DNA from: Rugalucina vietnamica
Lineage: Eukaryota > Mollusca > Bivalvia > Lucinida > Lucinidae
Assembly: GCA_964017185.1 (NCBI GenBank)
Contig: OZ024871.1
Coordinates: 65,910,866-65,974,865 of the forward strand
Direction: 5' to 3'
DNA length: 64,000 nucleotides
The position numbers and the translations under genes are program-made. The notes beneath the pieces are model-generated. The model had not been told where the DNA came from. It ran no database searches and saw nothing but the letters and a program-made list of their open reading frames with translations. Within the stretch, counting starts at the first letter, position 1, and the number at the start of each line of letters is the position of its first letter. Positions 22,972-35,929 of this stretch are shown piece by piece.

Positions 22972-23818
22972 CTGAAATTATACATTTATAAAATGATAAC
23001 AATACAATACACTTCGAACGGAAAACCGACTTTTTGGCATTCCTGTCGTTGTTATAGCTTTGAGTTGGTTATTAATCGTATGAGGTTCAAAAATACCCTA
23101 TAAGTTCAGATAGTTTCTCTGGAACTTGCGAATTTAAGATTCTCATTTATAAAGCATCTCTATTAGCAATTTAGACTACATGAGCACTCATTCGCAAATT
23201 CAATATATATGTAGATATGTGTCACTGACATGTATTATTTGAAAATGTTATGTTAGATAATGTGGCAGGATATAGGTCAAAAGTCGGTTGGTTTCCTTTG
23301 GTTTTTTTGGCTTCCTCTACCAAGTATTGCCTTCAAGAACACGTAAATTCAATGCCTTTCTGCAGACTTGAAGGTTAGATAATGTTTAATGATTTGGGTT
23401 GCAACATTTAATCGCGTTCCTCCAAATTGCAATTCTTTAAACTCACTCTTGGCAAAACATTGCGGTGTAAATGAACGTGATTTCATCGAATTAGAATGTT
23501 TAAGTCGTAAATTAATGAGTTTCCGTTAATACATCAGATTTTGTATTCTGTATTTCACAGAATGCCACAATTTAGATGAAGATCTAAGTCGCATGAATAA
23601 AATGATGTATTTCTACCATAATTATCTTATTGATACATCTTTGTTTAAATAAACGTAAACAACAGTAAGTTTGAATTTATATTATTAAATATAAAATCCA
23701 AACTCAGACATCGTGCAGAAAAGAAAAGAGCAATACGAAGAATATACTCAAATGTGTGAATAGAAAAATAACCTGCGGTTTTCCGGCAAGATGGCCATTT
23801 GTTTTGCTTCAACAAAAT

Positions 23819-24053
23819 GAGCCGCATCGTGAGAAAAACGGATTTTTGCCTATGCGAAAACAAAGGCGCAGATCAGCTTCGCGGTAACCGCGAAGCTGAT
23901 CATCGCCTTTGTTTTCGCCACTCGGATAGTACAATTCCTCTTCTTCTTAAATCCAAAATCTCAAGCTTCTAGCCATCTTCTTTAACTGTACAGACCGGTT
24001 TGTGTCGGACCTGGTCGAAAACCCCGAAGACCGGTTTTCTCGCGTCGCGGCTC
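23819..24053 (+). mobile_element. F2 hairpin element, copy 1, TSD AAAT
   Basis: Ends GAGCCGCATCGTGAGAAAA and reverse complement GAGCCGCGACGCGAGAAAAC. AAAT repeats flank it (23815-23818 and 24054-24057). A near-perfect palindrome at about 23857-23922 runs from GCGAAAACAAAGGCGCAGATC to its mirror, with a GCGGTAACCGC centre. A related sequence at 24192-24270 has the same flanks joined without the element, giving an empty site. Confidence 0.9.
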
Positions 24054-24315
24054 AAATATGACGTGTACAACATAGAGCAAGACGCATTTATTCCCCAGAG
24101 TAATGGTCAATACCCAGGAATCGGTGGCTCCGTCCCCACGCCAGCCAGACAAGTATACATTACAGAGAATATTCTAATAGGTTCGACTAGAATGATGACC
24201 TGCTGTTTTTTGGCAAGATGGCTTTTTGTTTACCTTCAACAAAAATATGACGTGCAACACAGAGACAGACTAGACAGACAAAAACGTGAACATTTCGAAA
24301 AAATGCACGTGCCAT

Positions 24316-24545
24316 AGACAGATATTTTTAAGTTGTAAAAATGTTAAATTTTCAGTAGATTGTTTTCTTATTCTTGTTTAAAACATAGATTGTAGGTACA
24401 CGTTATAACCGCCTCGACGAGGTGGTTCTAACGAGTACCCACAATCTAAGCAAAAATAAGAAAATTAGGAATATCCCCGCAAACCCCAGTTTTTTCTACA
24501 TAAAAGTGGGGTTCAGGGACATTTCACTGACATGTTTTCCTCATG
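24316..24545 (-). mobile_element. F1 hairpin element, truncated
   Basis: Reversed F1. The 5' TIR is kept as CATGTTTTCCTCATG, and both palindromes are recognisable (GCCTCGACGAGG centre). The 3' TIR region is lost before ACAGATATTTTT. Confidence 0.8.
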
Positions 24546-24732
24546 GTTAATCACAATAGAACGTCAGTTGAGTGGTCGTTCTAGAAAGCTGCTAGTGGTT
24601 ATTTTTGAAACTTTGCTGAGAGCATAACTTGTGTATAATCGACCATTTCGTAATAAGTGGTCATTACATTTGAATTAATTTTGATTTCTATTTGCTTTCA
24701 TTGCTTGTGAATGTGGTGATGTACAAGTCGAA

Positions 24733-24999
24733 CATTACGAAAACTTGCCCATTTAATTAACAGAATTTTTTTTATCTTTAAAAATTGAAAATTTTCGAAA
24801 AAAAAAATGATATTTTTCATATTTTTGCTCAAAACATAGATTGTGGGTACATGTTAAAAATGCCTGTTCTAACGAGTACCCACAATCTATGTTTTGGAGC
24901 AAAAATAAGAAAAATAGGTAAACCACTGCATACCCCAGTTTTACTGTATAAAAGTGGGGCTCAAGGGGGTATAAATTACAAGGACATATTTTCCACATG
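24733..24999 (-). mobile_element. F1 hairpin element
   Basis: Reversed copy from CATTACGAAAACTTGCCC to GGACATATTTTCC. The big palindrome has lost most of its GC centre (AAAAATGCCTGTTCT). Confidence 0.85.
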
Positions 25000-26407
25000 A
25001 TATAGTGTCATTTAATGTTTCTCACAACAGGTTCATATATTTGTCTATCGCTGTTTCCATTAATTAATCAATTGTTATGTTTTAGAATTAGCTTTACATC
25101 AGCTTGGTTCTGTTCAAGCTGACAGACAATGTGTTGAAAAAACAGTTGTTTCAAGAATAATTATTGCTTAGAATGTGGTATGTGATGACAACAGAATAAT
25201 TGAAATAACATATCTATTATGAACAAAAACGAAGGAAACGTTACATTTGTAGGCAGAAACTAGCCATCCAAATAAGCTTTTTATCAACAGTCATCTATAA
25301 ATGATGATCATCCATCGTTTAAAACGACCGCATGATCAACATTGAAAATTGATATGGTGCAAATGCAGTTTAAGCATTTTAAGTAATAATGCCAGGTTTA
25401 CGCTAAAATGAGCATGAAAAAACGCTGAAAAGCATTTTAAGTAATAATGCCAGGTTTACGCTTAAATGAGCATGAAGGCAATTGACGTGTGGAGCGTCGG
25501 AACGACCCGAAACAAGTCAGTCAGGGCGTGGTAAGATACCAACGCCGACGAAACGTGATCCTTAAACCATCCCACCACATTTTCGCCCGAGGTTAATGAC
25601 GGTAAATAAAACTTACAGATGACGTATCGTTTCAACTGATTTCATTAGAAACATTTATCAAAACAGACATTTTAACAGTGATATGACCGAACAACTAACT
25701 TAATCACCCTGTATACCGTTGATGCAACTGAATATGTTACGGCACAGATTGATGCAACATTTCACGAGGGTAGGGAAAAACGGAGAACGGTAAGTTGACG
25801 ATTATTTCAATTTTACAGGCATAAATACGAGGATGTCTGGGTCGTGAGTTGTAGGGAGAGCAAAGTAAGGATGCTTCCAGTTTTTGCCATAAGAAGTTTG
25901 TTAGAAAACCTTACCTTGTGATAGAAATTATACATTTTATTGGAGGAATATGCCACCAGAGACACGAAAATTGATTACGTTTGCTAATTGCTCGAATCCT
26001 TCATCATCGTTTTTCAATGTCAAAGTTTCGGTATATACCGGAATCATTCCTTGTTTCATACCACCAAACGACAATCCCGAACTCAAACCGGCTTTTGTAC
26101 AATACGGTGTTTACACACCTAGATTGGAACGTTTGGGAAACAACGTACGTCAATGTGTTCATTGCCTGGATGCAAGCTACGTCTAAGATGTGTTGTTAAA
26201 GAATGAGGCTACGTACGGCGGATCTTTGGGCCGAAAATGATATTTCTTACGGCGGACAAATGGTAGAATGGAAATAATGTTCAATTTTAGACGTTTTCTG
26301 CTGTGAATTGACAGATTCAATATCAATTTGGATAAACATATAATTTTTATATATCGCTTAACATATTTGTTGTACTTATCTACACTCGTTGCAGAATTAT
26401 CAATATA

Positions 26408-27208
26408 CTTAAGGAATAAAGAAACGCAACAAACACTTTGGGTCACTGTAGTCAGGATGTGTGATGCAAGTCTGTGGTGAAACTGGTCTTACTACATGAT
26501 CGCAATATCTTTACGTCAAATTACAGCAGTTAAAGCCTTTATGTCGGTTACGTTTGCTTGATGGCGTGCGCATAACCTCACTGGCCCACAGTCTCGCACT
26601 CTGGAAACATGATCAGTAAAAGTCAAATTTGAACCAAAACCAATTTTATTGTTCCAAAACCAATTTTATTGTTTCCAAATCTGCTAAAAGTGATTGCAGA
26701 GGTGATCATTAACCGTGGGTAGCATTTGTTGTGATTTGGGACGTTTAACACCACCTACGTCAATGCCAAAACAAATGTTAGGTGCACCATTACTACAGTA
26801 ATTGTGGCGTCATTGTTGCTTGAAAAGCATGCCGTGTCGTCTTTTGGTTCGATGAATACCGTATAAACACAAAACGTCTACATCGAAAATTGTAAATGAC
26901 GTTAATTGCTTATCATTCATTATTGTGCACTTTTGCAGTTTTGACGCAAAATGGCATGACACCCAACATATTACCAAGCATGTACAGTATTTGGAATATT
27001 CACCTTCGCCCCGACGCTTGCGTAACAATTTGCTTTTTTCCATGGTTTTTGACGTTTTGACGTTAATTTTATCAACAAAATGACGTTTTCTCATTTCATC
27101 ACATGCCACATGCAGTCTGCAAGACATTTCTAGAAAAGATTTCATCAAAATGTTTAAAGCATACGTTACAGTTGAACTTTTATGTGTTGCGTATTTTAAT
27201 TCCTTAAG
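26408..27208 (+). mobile_element. Element E, copy 1
   Basis: Ends CTTAAGGAATAAAGAAACGC and reverse complement CTTAAGGAATTAAAATACGC form a ~24-bp imperfect TIR. The body aligns with 55489-56555 (shared TATGTCGGTTACGTT.GCT, TGGCGTGCGCG, AAAAGTGATT.CAG and CACCTTCGCCCCGA-like text). The first ~100 bp also belong to the left arm of the surrounding fold-back element. Confidence 0.7.
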
Positions 27209-27388
27209 TATGATGAAGAGTATGGAACCATATATACACCCTAATGCAGCGAGTACCTTACATTTGACGGAAGGATATATTTCCACAAATATTGCACAAA
27301 TCGGGCATATAAAGTTTGAAAAGAATAAAATATATAAGTTAGATCCTTTGGAAGCAATGAAAACGTTGAAAGGTATGTAATATAATAT

Positions 27389-27641
27389 GGGTCGCATCGT
27401 GAGAAAACCGGATTTTTGCCTATGCGAAAACAAAGGCGCAGATCAGCTTCGCAGTGACTGCGAAGCTGATCAGCGTCTTTGTTTTCGCTACTCGGATATC
27501 ACGTTTTCTACTTCCTACAAGCTTCTAGCCATCTTATGTGCTTGTACAGCTCGGTTAGTGTCAGACCTGGTTAGTGTCAGACCTGGTTAGTATCAGACCT
27601 GGTTGGAAACCCCGAAGGCCGGTTTTCTCGCGTCGAGGCTA
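27389..27641 (+). mobile_element. F2 hairpin element, copy 2
   Basis: Begins GGGTCGCATCGTGAGAAAAC and ends TTTTCTCGCGTCGAGGCT. The palindrome AAAGGCGCAGATCAGCTTCG.. has a CAGTGACTG centre. Near the right end a 16-bp unit, GTCAGACCTGGTTAGT, is repeated three times (about 27557-27603). Confidence 0.85.
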
Positions 27642-28444
27642 AATTATGATATGTGACGCCGGTAAAGATATTGCGCTCATGTAGTAAGACCATTGCATCA
27701 CACATCCGGACTACAGTGACCCAAAGTGTTTGTTGCGTTTCTTTATTCCTTTAAGAATATTGATAATTCTGCAACGAGTGTAGATAAGTACAACAAATAT
27801 GTTAAGCGATATATATATGTTTATCCAAATTGATATTGAATCTGTCAATTCACAGCAGAAAATGTCTAAAATTGAACATTATTTCCATTCTGCGATTTGT
27901 CCGCCGTAAGAAATATCATTTTCGGCCCAAAGATCCGCCGTACGTAGCCTCATTCTTTAACAACACATCTTAGACGTAGCTTGCATCCAGGCAATGAACA
28001 CCTTGACGTACGTTGTTTCCCAAACGTTCCAATCAAGGTGTGTAAACACCGTATTGTGTAAAAGTCGGCTTGAGGTCATGATTGTCGTTTGGTGGTATGA
28101 AACAAGGAATGATTCCGGTATATACCGAAACTTTGACATTGACAAACGATGATGAAGAATTCGAGCAATTAGCAAAGGTAATCAATTTTCGTGTCTCTGG
28201 TGGCATATTGCTCCAATAAAATGTATATTTTCTGTCACAAGGTAAGGATTTTTAACGAACTATTTATGGCAAAAAATGAAGGCATCCTTACTGTCGTTTC
28301 CCTAAAACTCACGACTCGACATCGTCACTTTAGTTGAAATAATCGTCAACTTACCGTTTTACATTCCTCACTAACCTCGTGAAATGTTGCATCAATCTGT
28401 GCCGTAACATATTCAGTTGCATCAACGGTATACAGGGTGTTAAT

Positions 28445-29860
28445 GTTCTGAACCACTGCAGAATCTGGGGTTATGGTTATGGCCGCGAAAACCGGTTTAA
28501 ACCGGACAGTAATTTTATATTACTGATCATTCCAAGGCAATAATTCTGTTGCGGTTCTAATTGTTTTATATTTCGGTGTTGAATTTTGTGTTGTTTGCAC
28601 TTTATGTACGTTTTCATATATTTACTTACGTCCGGGAAACTGAGTGACAGCCAACTGGGGAATAGCCGCTCACTCGGCTTATGATATGTTCTCTTAGTAC
28701 ATGCATCAGTACCAAATTTGGAGTGGGAATCTCATTCTGCTCGTTCCATTTTTTGATCATCGCCTACCTTTACCTTTTTGTAGTTCTTTGTTTTTCATTT
28801 ACTCGATATCTGTATATAACAATGTATATATTATATATATGGAAAGGCCGCCCTGGCGAAAGCTCTTTGTCTTATTTACTGAATCAAATACACAAATTTA
28901 CGGCATGTGAATCAGCGTGTAATTTTATGATATGAGTTTTGTCTATAATATCTGAGTCTTGTCTCAATTCCTATCATAGTTTATCAGATCACATAAGGGT
29001 TAGCTTATTTTAGTGTGTACTTCTCTCTCTCTCTCTCTCTTTTTTTTTTTTTTTTTTTTTTTTTTTCGGCTACCTTATGATAGCCCAATTAATCTCCCCG
29101 TAACATGATGTGCAGAGGGTCGGGTGTGTACTTCTCGACGAGTCGATAACGCCGCTAGTTCCATTTCTTTATAAATTGGAGTGAAGTTCCAGAATCGAAA
29201 CGGACTTCATAACGAATGAGATGATTAAGAAGGCAAGTGTCAGCCTAGTTTGACAGTAAATGATTGCTGTAATCCAATTACCGCCCCGTTCATCAGGAAG
29301 GATATTCTCCGTCCTTTTAAGCTTACACCAAAGGTCTAAATGGAATTCATAAACGAGATGCGATCGGCAAGTGAACTAAACAAAAACATGGGTATTTTTA
29401 ATAGAATTACTCATCCAAACAGTCATAGACTAGTTGTCTTAAAGTGCAAACAGTTCATGAAACAACAAGCAGCCACCTAATGAAAGATATAACCAGAAAG
29501 ACGTTAAATATATCTGTCAAACATGATTTGAATCGTAAGTTATAAGGACAGTGTAAGTCCACAGTTTCGTTCTTGTAATTAACGGTGTTGTTTCACCACT
29601 TTCGTTGTTACTTTGGTTAAAAAGATCTAAAGTTTGCACGGTTTAATAAAAAAGTTTATTGACTATAATTTTTCATTATGAATTATAATTTTCACATGTA
29701 AATTAGATTAGATGACATAAATTCTATATAGAATTTCCTTATATAAATTGGCAATATGGTATGGCATAAAAGGAAAACAAAAACAACGACACCCCCATAC
29801 AGCAACACTTTGACACTCTGACTCATGACATTAAATGTAATGAGGAAATTTCGACAAATG
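28445..29860. other. Intronic, mostly unassigned
   Basis: A (CT)n run followed by poly(T) lies at 29023-29066. Otherwise no coding or repeat signal was recognised. Confidence 0.4.
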
Positions 29861-30564
29861 TGGGGTGGCAAACACATTACTATTGATTCTTCTACTGAGA
29901 ATGAGGTTTTTATATTTGTTTTATGTCTTGATGTCAATTTTGAACACTTACACCTTTTATACATGTACATGTATTTACATATTATGTTAAATTTATGAAA
30001 CTGAATGACAACCTTTTTTAGAAACAGCTGCTTGATCGTTTTACCGAGTAATTTCTTTGTATCACTACCTATTCCAATTCTTGGTTGTTTTATGGTGGAA
30101 CTATAGTTCTTATTGCACCAGTTCCTGGACATTGTTAATTTCCATGATTTTTTCAAAATAAAGTACAAGTGTCTTAGTAACAATGATTATGTCAATAAAA
30201 TATGACTAACACAATACTTGCCTACTAGGCAAAACGTTGTTTAATTAAAATATGATGCTGAATTGTTAAGATAAAAGACAATCAATCTCCTTGACTAAAG
30301 AATACAATTACCAGTATCGCGATTATATGACAACAGCACTAACTATATAAATATATAGATGGTGATGAATTGATACAAGATAAAAGACAATCAATCTTCT
30401 TGACTTAAGAAACAATTACCAGTATCTTGACAAGAGCAATATCTGTATAAATTATGAGCTTGTGCTACGAAAGTACATTTGAAGTATACTACTACATATA
30501 TGCAACTGATAATAGCCCGTCGTCCATTGTATGGGACATAGGCAATAAGTAAAATAGCCCTAAA

Positions 30565-30700
30565 TTTGTTTGTTTGTTTGTTTGTTTGTTTGTTTGTTTG
30601 AATTGATGCTTAACGTCCAAGTCAAGAGTTAAGGTCATGTCGGGACGTTGCCTCCATTTTATGGGATTTTTACCCAAAATGAGGATGGCATAACATCCAA
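30565..30700 (-). repeat. SINE tail remnant, reversed
   Basis: (TTTG)n at 30565-30600 followed by GATGCTTAACGTCC reads on the minus strand as GGACGTTAAGC..(CAAA)n, the tail of molluscan tRNA-SINEs. A related reversed tail occurs at about 41023-41100. Confidence 0.6.
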
Positions 30701-32277
30701 CAAGTGCTTAATATATAACCATCCAGCATAGCAACAAAGGCTTATACATGTATATGTGGATGGTTCGACTTGAAACCACTTTTCCTGGGCAGGCTTAGAC
30801 TTGAGTGGTTAACCAGTAATCTGATAGTCAGTCAGATGTGTACAAGCTTTGCCTGGAGGCACAAGCAACCTATCTATTTCTTTGAGCCCCTATGGGCAGG
30901 GGAATGACGCCACACAACACGGCGTACGATCTCTTCTAGGGCAATTCTGTTTGCTTTGAAGCATAATTTGAAAAATGACTTAAACTGTTAAATCCGTCTT
31001 GATGCCCTTGAAGATGAACGTGAAATAATAATCATGGACATTTTAATATAGGGAAGGTGTTTGAACACATGGCCACAGGCCGCGTGTACAAACCCCTCCC
31101 GAGTGATCCAGCGATTGTTTGAACACTGAAACAAACCATGGTTGATCGCTATTCTTGCATTTCCTCTCTAATCCACTTAAAAGCTCTTGAAAATAACATT
31201 AACAGCGTAAAAACTCTTCGAAAACCGCGGATCTTCTTCAACGTCGGCGATTTTGTTTCTACGAAACACATGACGTCACGTCGCAATGACCAATGACGTC
31301 GCCCCAAACCCATGTTCAAACGGCACTTGAATTTCATGACTTGAACATGGGTTTTGCTGTTTGAACACGGCTTTCGACCGATTGAAAACGGCTTCAAATA
31401 GCTATGCGCATAGATATCTATGCAAGAATTCGTATTTGCGCTCCTAAATATATTAACGTACACATTTACATTTCAGATCCCTTTCCTTTAGAAGTTGGTA
31501 ATATAAGTTTTGAAGTGGAGATCGAGAAACTGAAAAAGATGACAACGACAATACTAAACATTCTTAATTTTTCAATTTTGAGTGTAGAATGTAGTTTTGC
31601 TTGTATCTAGTACCTGGTTAATGTTTACTGTCGCGAACTACAGGTGGAAAAAAATCGAATTATTAAAGTTAACCAACCCAACGGTACGCTTCAGATAAGT
31701 AGATCGTCCAGACATAATATATTTGTAATTATTCCTCGCAATTAACCTGTTTATTCGTCTTCCTGTCAACAGCTATCGGCCAATTCGTGCATAACTATTA
31801 TCTCTCGTGTGAGTAACTGAAATTGCGGACGAAACATTGGCAATACCAAAATTCAAACAATAGAAGCCATAGACGCCTGAGTTGTGTCTGTCAGCAACCT
31901 TTAATAATTAGAAGAATCGTGATGACATTCAAACACACGCAACAGGTGACAGACTCATTGTTTCTCATTTACATGTAACAAGTAAATATGTTATTTATGC
32001 TGATTCTATTCTATGTGTATTTCAACAATCATTTTGTCTTTTTGTCAAGGTCTGTCTCGATGCGATTTTTAAAAAAGTTGATACCTGCTCATTGCTCCTG
32101 AAGGGTTTGTTTGATATTCCTTATTCTATGGTAAGAAAAAGAAACAATAAACGTTAAATTAAAATTAACGTAAGTAAATTGATAGGCTGAATATTGATGA
32201 TCGAGAGCCTTAAAACATATCACCATGTGAACATTTTATGCTAATTCTGATACAAATTTCCATTGTTTTACGCGTTT

Positions 32278-32532
32278 CATTACGAAAACACTTGAAACCT
32301 ATGTAATTTACAGATTTGTCTGAAGTTTTAAAACTTGAATAATTTCAGTAGAAAAATTTTCATTTTTCTTATTTTTGCCCAAAACATAGATCGTGGGTAC
32401 AGGTTAGAATCACTTCGGCGAGGCGGATCTAACGAGTACCAATAATCTATGTTTTGGAACAAAAATAAGAAAAAAGGTAAATCCCTGTATACCCGAGTTT
32501 TACTATATTAATGTGGAGTTTAAAGGGGTATA
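32278..32532 (-). mobile_element. F1 hairpin element, head-to-head with the next copy
   Basis: Reversed copy starting CATTACGAAAACACTTG. Its 5' TIR is missing where it abuts the next copy at GGGGTATA|CATCAGC. Confidence 0.82.
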
Positions 32533-32809
32533 CATCAGCAAAACATGTCCGTGAAATATTTACCCCCTCAAACCCCACTTTTAAATAGTAAAACTGGGGT
32601 TTGCAGGGGTATACCTATTTTCTTATTTTTGCTCCAAAACATAGATTGTGGGTACTCGTTAGAACCGCCTCGCCGAGGCGGTTCTAACGTGTACCCACAA
32701 TCTATGTTTTGAGCAAAAATAAAGAAAATATCAATAATTTTCAGCTGATTTTTTCAGTTTTTAAAGCTCAAAAAATCTCTGTATATTGCATGGGCAAGTT
32801 TTCGTAATG
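32533..32809 (+). mobile_element. F1 hairpin element, near-perfect palindrome
   Basis: CATCAGCAAAACATGTCCGT to GGGCAAGTTTTCGTAATG. Palindrome 2 (about 32617-32729) is almost perfect through GAACCGCCTCGCCGAGGCGG. Confidence 0.9.
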
Positions 32810-34298
32810 TATTTCACGGATATGATATCCTGATGCAAATATCCAATCCACATTTGATTAAGATTGTAGTTTATTTTCTGATTAATGTGATGTGCTGATT
32901 TTTATCAGAGAATGCCAGATACCACTAACAGCTTGAGATAGCTGATATCTTTGAACTCAAACTTTCAATTAGTTTTGAAGGTAAAAATGTGATTTTTCAT
33001 CTATTTTCACTGATTTTTTCTTTCAATGATATCCACTATCAGTGTTCGTGGGAATTCAGTTCGTGCCTACATATATGTAACTATGCGGTCTTTACAACCG
33101 GATACCTCGCAGACAAATACGAAGGAAGAAACGACATTGTGCGATGTCTAAGTGCGGTGCGATGTCTAAGTATACTTAGCAAAAGTGAAAACTCTACATG
33201 TCACTGTAATTATATTCCAGACAAAGTATCAGAAAAGTGGCATTAAATCAGTTTCTATAATGTTTTCCAGGCTTCCAGCAAATGTTTCGTGAAAATTTCA
33301 TCGATTGGTCTCATTTGATATCTGAGTTAAGGGATCATTATGCGTTTAAAGTTTTTTCGATAAATTATGCATGTGCGCATGCGCAAGAAAAGATTTTTTA
33401 CGCTTTTTAAAACGTACGATGCCCGTGTTACATTAAAACGTTTAAAAACTTGACTAATCCTTTGAAACAAGCTAAGAAATCAATGTCTAATTTTGCCATT
33501 TTGCCAATTGTCTCCCTTTGACATAAACAAATAGGGAATATTGAATGTTCGGTATTCTCCGGTGTATACCGATTTTCCAAAAATTTCTTTTGCCAATTCA
33601 TTAAGGTCTACAAACACATCATTCCTACCATTTCTCGATTAGGAGTATCTTCAAACGTCGATGTAACAACAGGTTCATTATCCTATGGAGATTACATTGA
33701 GAAAATTTCAAGCATTGCGATTTGATGAAAAATACACTTTTCAAGGTTGATTTTAAAAACCATCACATAAGCTTGTGGTGAATCGTTTACAGTTTCTGAC
33801 TGACACATGTCCTGACTACATATCCAAGCAATTCCACATGGTTGAAACGTTTACTCTTGGTTTTCTTAAGTCGTAAACTGTGTGAAATTTCTGTTCAAAT
33901 TGCACACATAAAAAATGGTACCCTGACACACTGAATGGGCGGTTCTGTCTTTTTTGTGACAATAATCGTATCATGTTTAGTGTTATGGGCAGCCAAGTCT
34001 TTAAACATTTCAAAACACTTTCATTTGATTTGAGGGCTTGTTTCATTTTTCAGAAATTTGACAAACAATTAAGGTGTAGCGTTTTCACTTTTGTTCAGTA
34101 TATTTCGTAAACAAAGTAACGTTCCGTTCATGACTGCCATGGTCGAAGTCAAGTATGTAACGATATTGTGAATAGTTAGCAACAAAATACATTTTACTCA
34201 TACTTTACAACTACATTAAACGAGAAATACAATGTTACATGTGAAAATGTCATTGGATAAAATGGTTTGAAAATTAAGGTACATTGTAAGAATATATA

Positions 34299-34959
34299 CC
34301 GTATTCGTTCTAAATTAACGCACATGCTCAAATAAGCGCACACCCTGGTCGTTTCTGAAAAACATGAGCATAAGCGCACACTGTTCGACTGGCATATTGG
34401 TATTTTGTACCAATTTTACACATTAATGTCGTATTAACCGCATTTAAACCTATCCTTAAATATAATATAAGAATCTTATATGGGGTTCTGTTCTAGATGG
34501 AAGTTTCCAACCCAAGGGATGACCGTGCTGAGCGGAACCGAGGCTCTGCCGAGGTTCCGCTCAGCACGGTCATCCCGAGGGTTGGAAACTTCCATCTAGA
34601 ACAGAACACCATATTAGATTCTTTTTCTTGCACAACAACCCCCAAAATCTGGTTTATTTCAAGGTTTTGCGTATTTTTTTTTAGCCTGGGTGAGAACACC
34701 TGGGTGAGATGCAATTTTATCACCCAGGCAAAAAGTGTGGCAATTTCTGTCTGGTGTGCAAGAATATATTATATAATAATAATGGAACACTATTTTTCGA
34801 CGATTGTAACACTTAAAAGACATCATTTTTTTATATTTTGACATGGTTGTTGCAGAAGTTTTTGTATTTATCGTTCGTAGTGTGCGCTAATTTGAAAGAT
34901 ATTTTGTTACCTTAATTTTTAAGTTATTTTGGAGTGTGCGCTAATTAGAACGAATGCGG
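34299..34959. mobile_element. TIR element with TA flanks and a central ~75-bp-arm palindrome
   Basis: CCGTATTCGTTCTAAATTAA and reverse complement CCGCATTCGTTCTAATTAGC are inverted ends, bordered by TA (34297-34298 and 34960-34961). Subterminal copies of TAAGCGCACAC or TTAGCGCACAC occur on both sides and could be transposase-binding sites. A nearly perfect palindrome spans 34471-34621 (TTCTGTTCTAGATGGAAG arms). No transposase frame. Confidence 0.82.
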
Positions 34960-35929
34960 TAGATTGCTCAGGAACTCATATAACTAAAGGTCAAAGGAAA
35001 AATCAAGGCAAACCAAACTATATATATTCTGGTCAAAATAAGTTAAGGATCAAACTTTAAAGGATGCATTTTTGGGCCAATCAATAATTAATCAAGTTTT
35101 CATTTATATGTTGGATTAGCAGTATTATCGCACTTTCATATGCCACCAATTTTGAAATTGTGCATCATTTGACTCAAGCACAGCTGTTCTAAAATAAAGC
35201 ACACTACCCTGAAAACCAAAGTGATAAAAAGTCAATTAAAACTGATTCCACGAAAAATTCGTTTTGCCAATTCATGAAAATTTTGGGAATTTGCATGATA
35301 AACATCAAGATTCATCATTTCTAAGGTCAGCCTGCTAAAATGAATGGAAATTGCTAGTCATTTTAAAAGTTTTGCACGAACAATCTTACACACCATCAAT
35401 TCTCTATGGGAATTTCATACCACTTTCATTTTAAGGGTAGTCCGACTTAAAGCCTGGTCTTGTTGAATGCAAAGACTATTATTTCGATCCTCAAGTGTAC
35501 AAAACTTACAGATGATACAAATGCTTCATTTTACCAGCAGTTCGAAATCTTGAAGAAATTGTGCGTTAAAAGTTTGATCCCCAACTTTATTTGTCCAGTA
35601 ATGTAATTACATAATGTAATTACCAAAATCATACAAAAATACTGGAGAAAGACGATATATTGATGCAAACTAAACCTATACATTTTTAAACGAAACATTC
35701 TGACATAACTTTTCGTATGAGAAACTTCATCATGGTATTCTCCTATTTATGTGAATAAATGTATGGAACGCGGATATTTTGTCCCAGTCTTTTCAATGGA
35801 TTGGACATTGTGCTGAGTAAGAGGAAAACATGCATATTAAATAAACAGAGATTTTTTTACAGCTTTATAAATAAAAAATATATATGAATTAAATGTTTGA
35901 AAATTTTCTTTCGTTTTATGCAAAGCTTA

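Larger units (their letters stand above)
25705..28439. mobile_element. 2.7-kb fold-back element with ~780-810-bp arms, TSD TTAAT
   Basis: CACCCTGTATACCGTTGATG begins the left arm, and its reverse complement ends the right arm. TTAAT flanks both ends (25700-25704 and 28440-28444). Left arm 25705-26514 and right arm 27662-28439 are inverted and highly similar, with small indels. The interior holds element E (26408-27208) and an F2 copy (27389-27641). Arm ORFs such as MLIARILHHR..KMCC remain open in both arms, but they resemble no known protein and are overlapped by another open frame. No transposase was recognised. Confidence 0.8.

Noticed and set aside
26810-27433. 207-aa minus-strand ORF
   Set aside because: It runs across element E and into an F2 hairpin. 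The other E copy does not keep the frame.
29692-30183. 163-aa minus-strand ORF
   Set aside because: Its sequence matches non-coding duplicate copy A near 2 kb, where the frame is broken.
31149-31463. 104-aa minus-strand ORF
   Set aside because: No recognisable domain and an open frame also on the other strand. The surrounding GTTTGAACA-rich text looks like a repeat, so coding is not supported.
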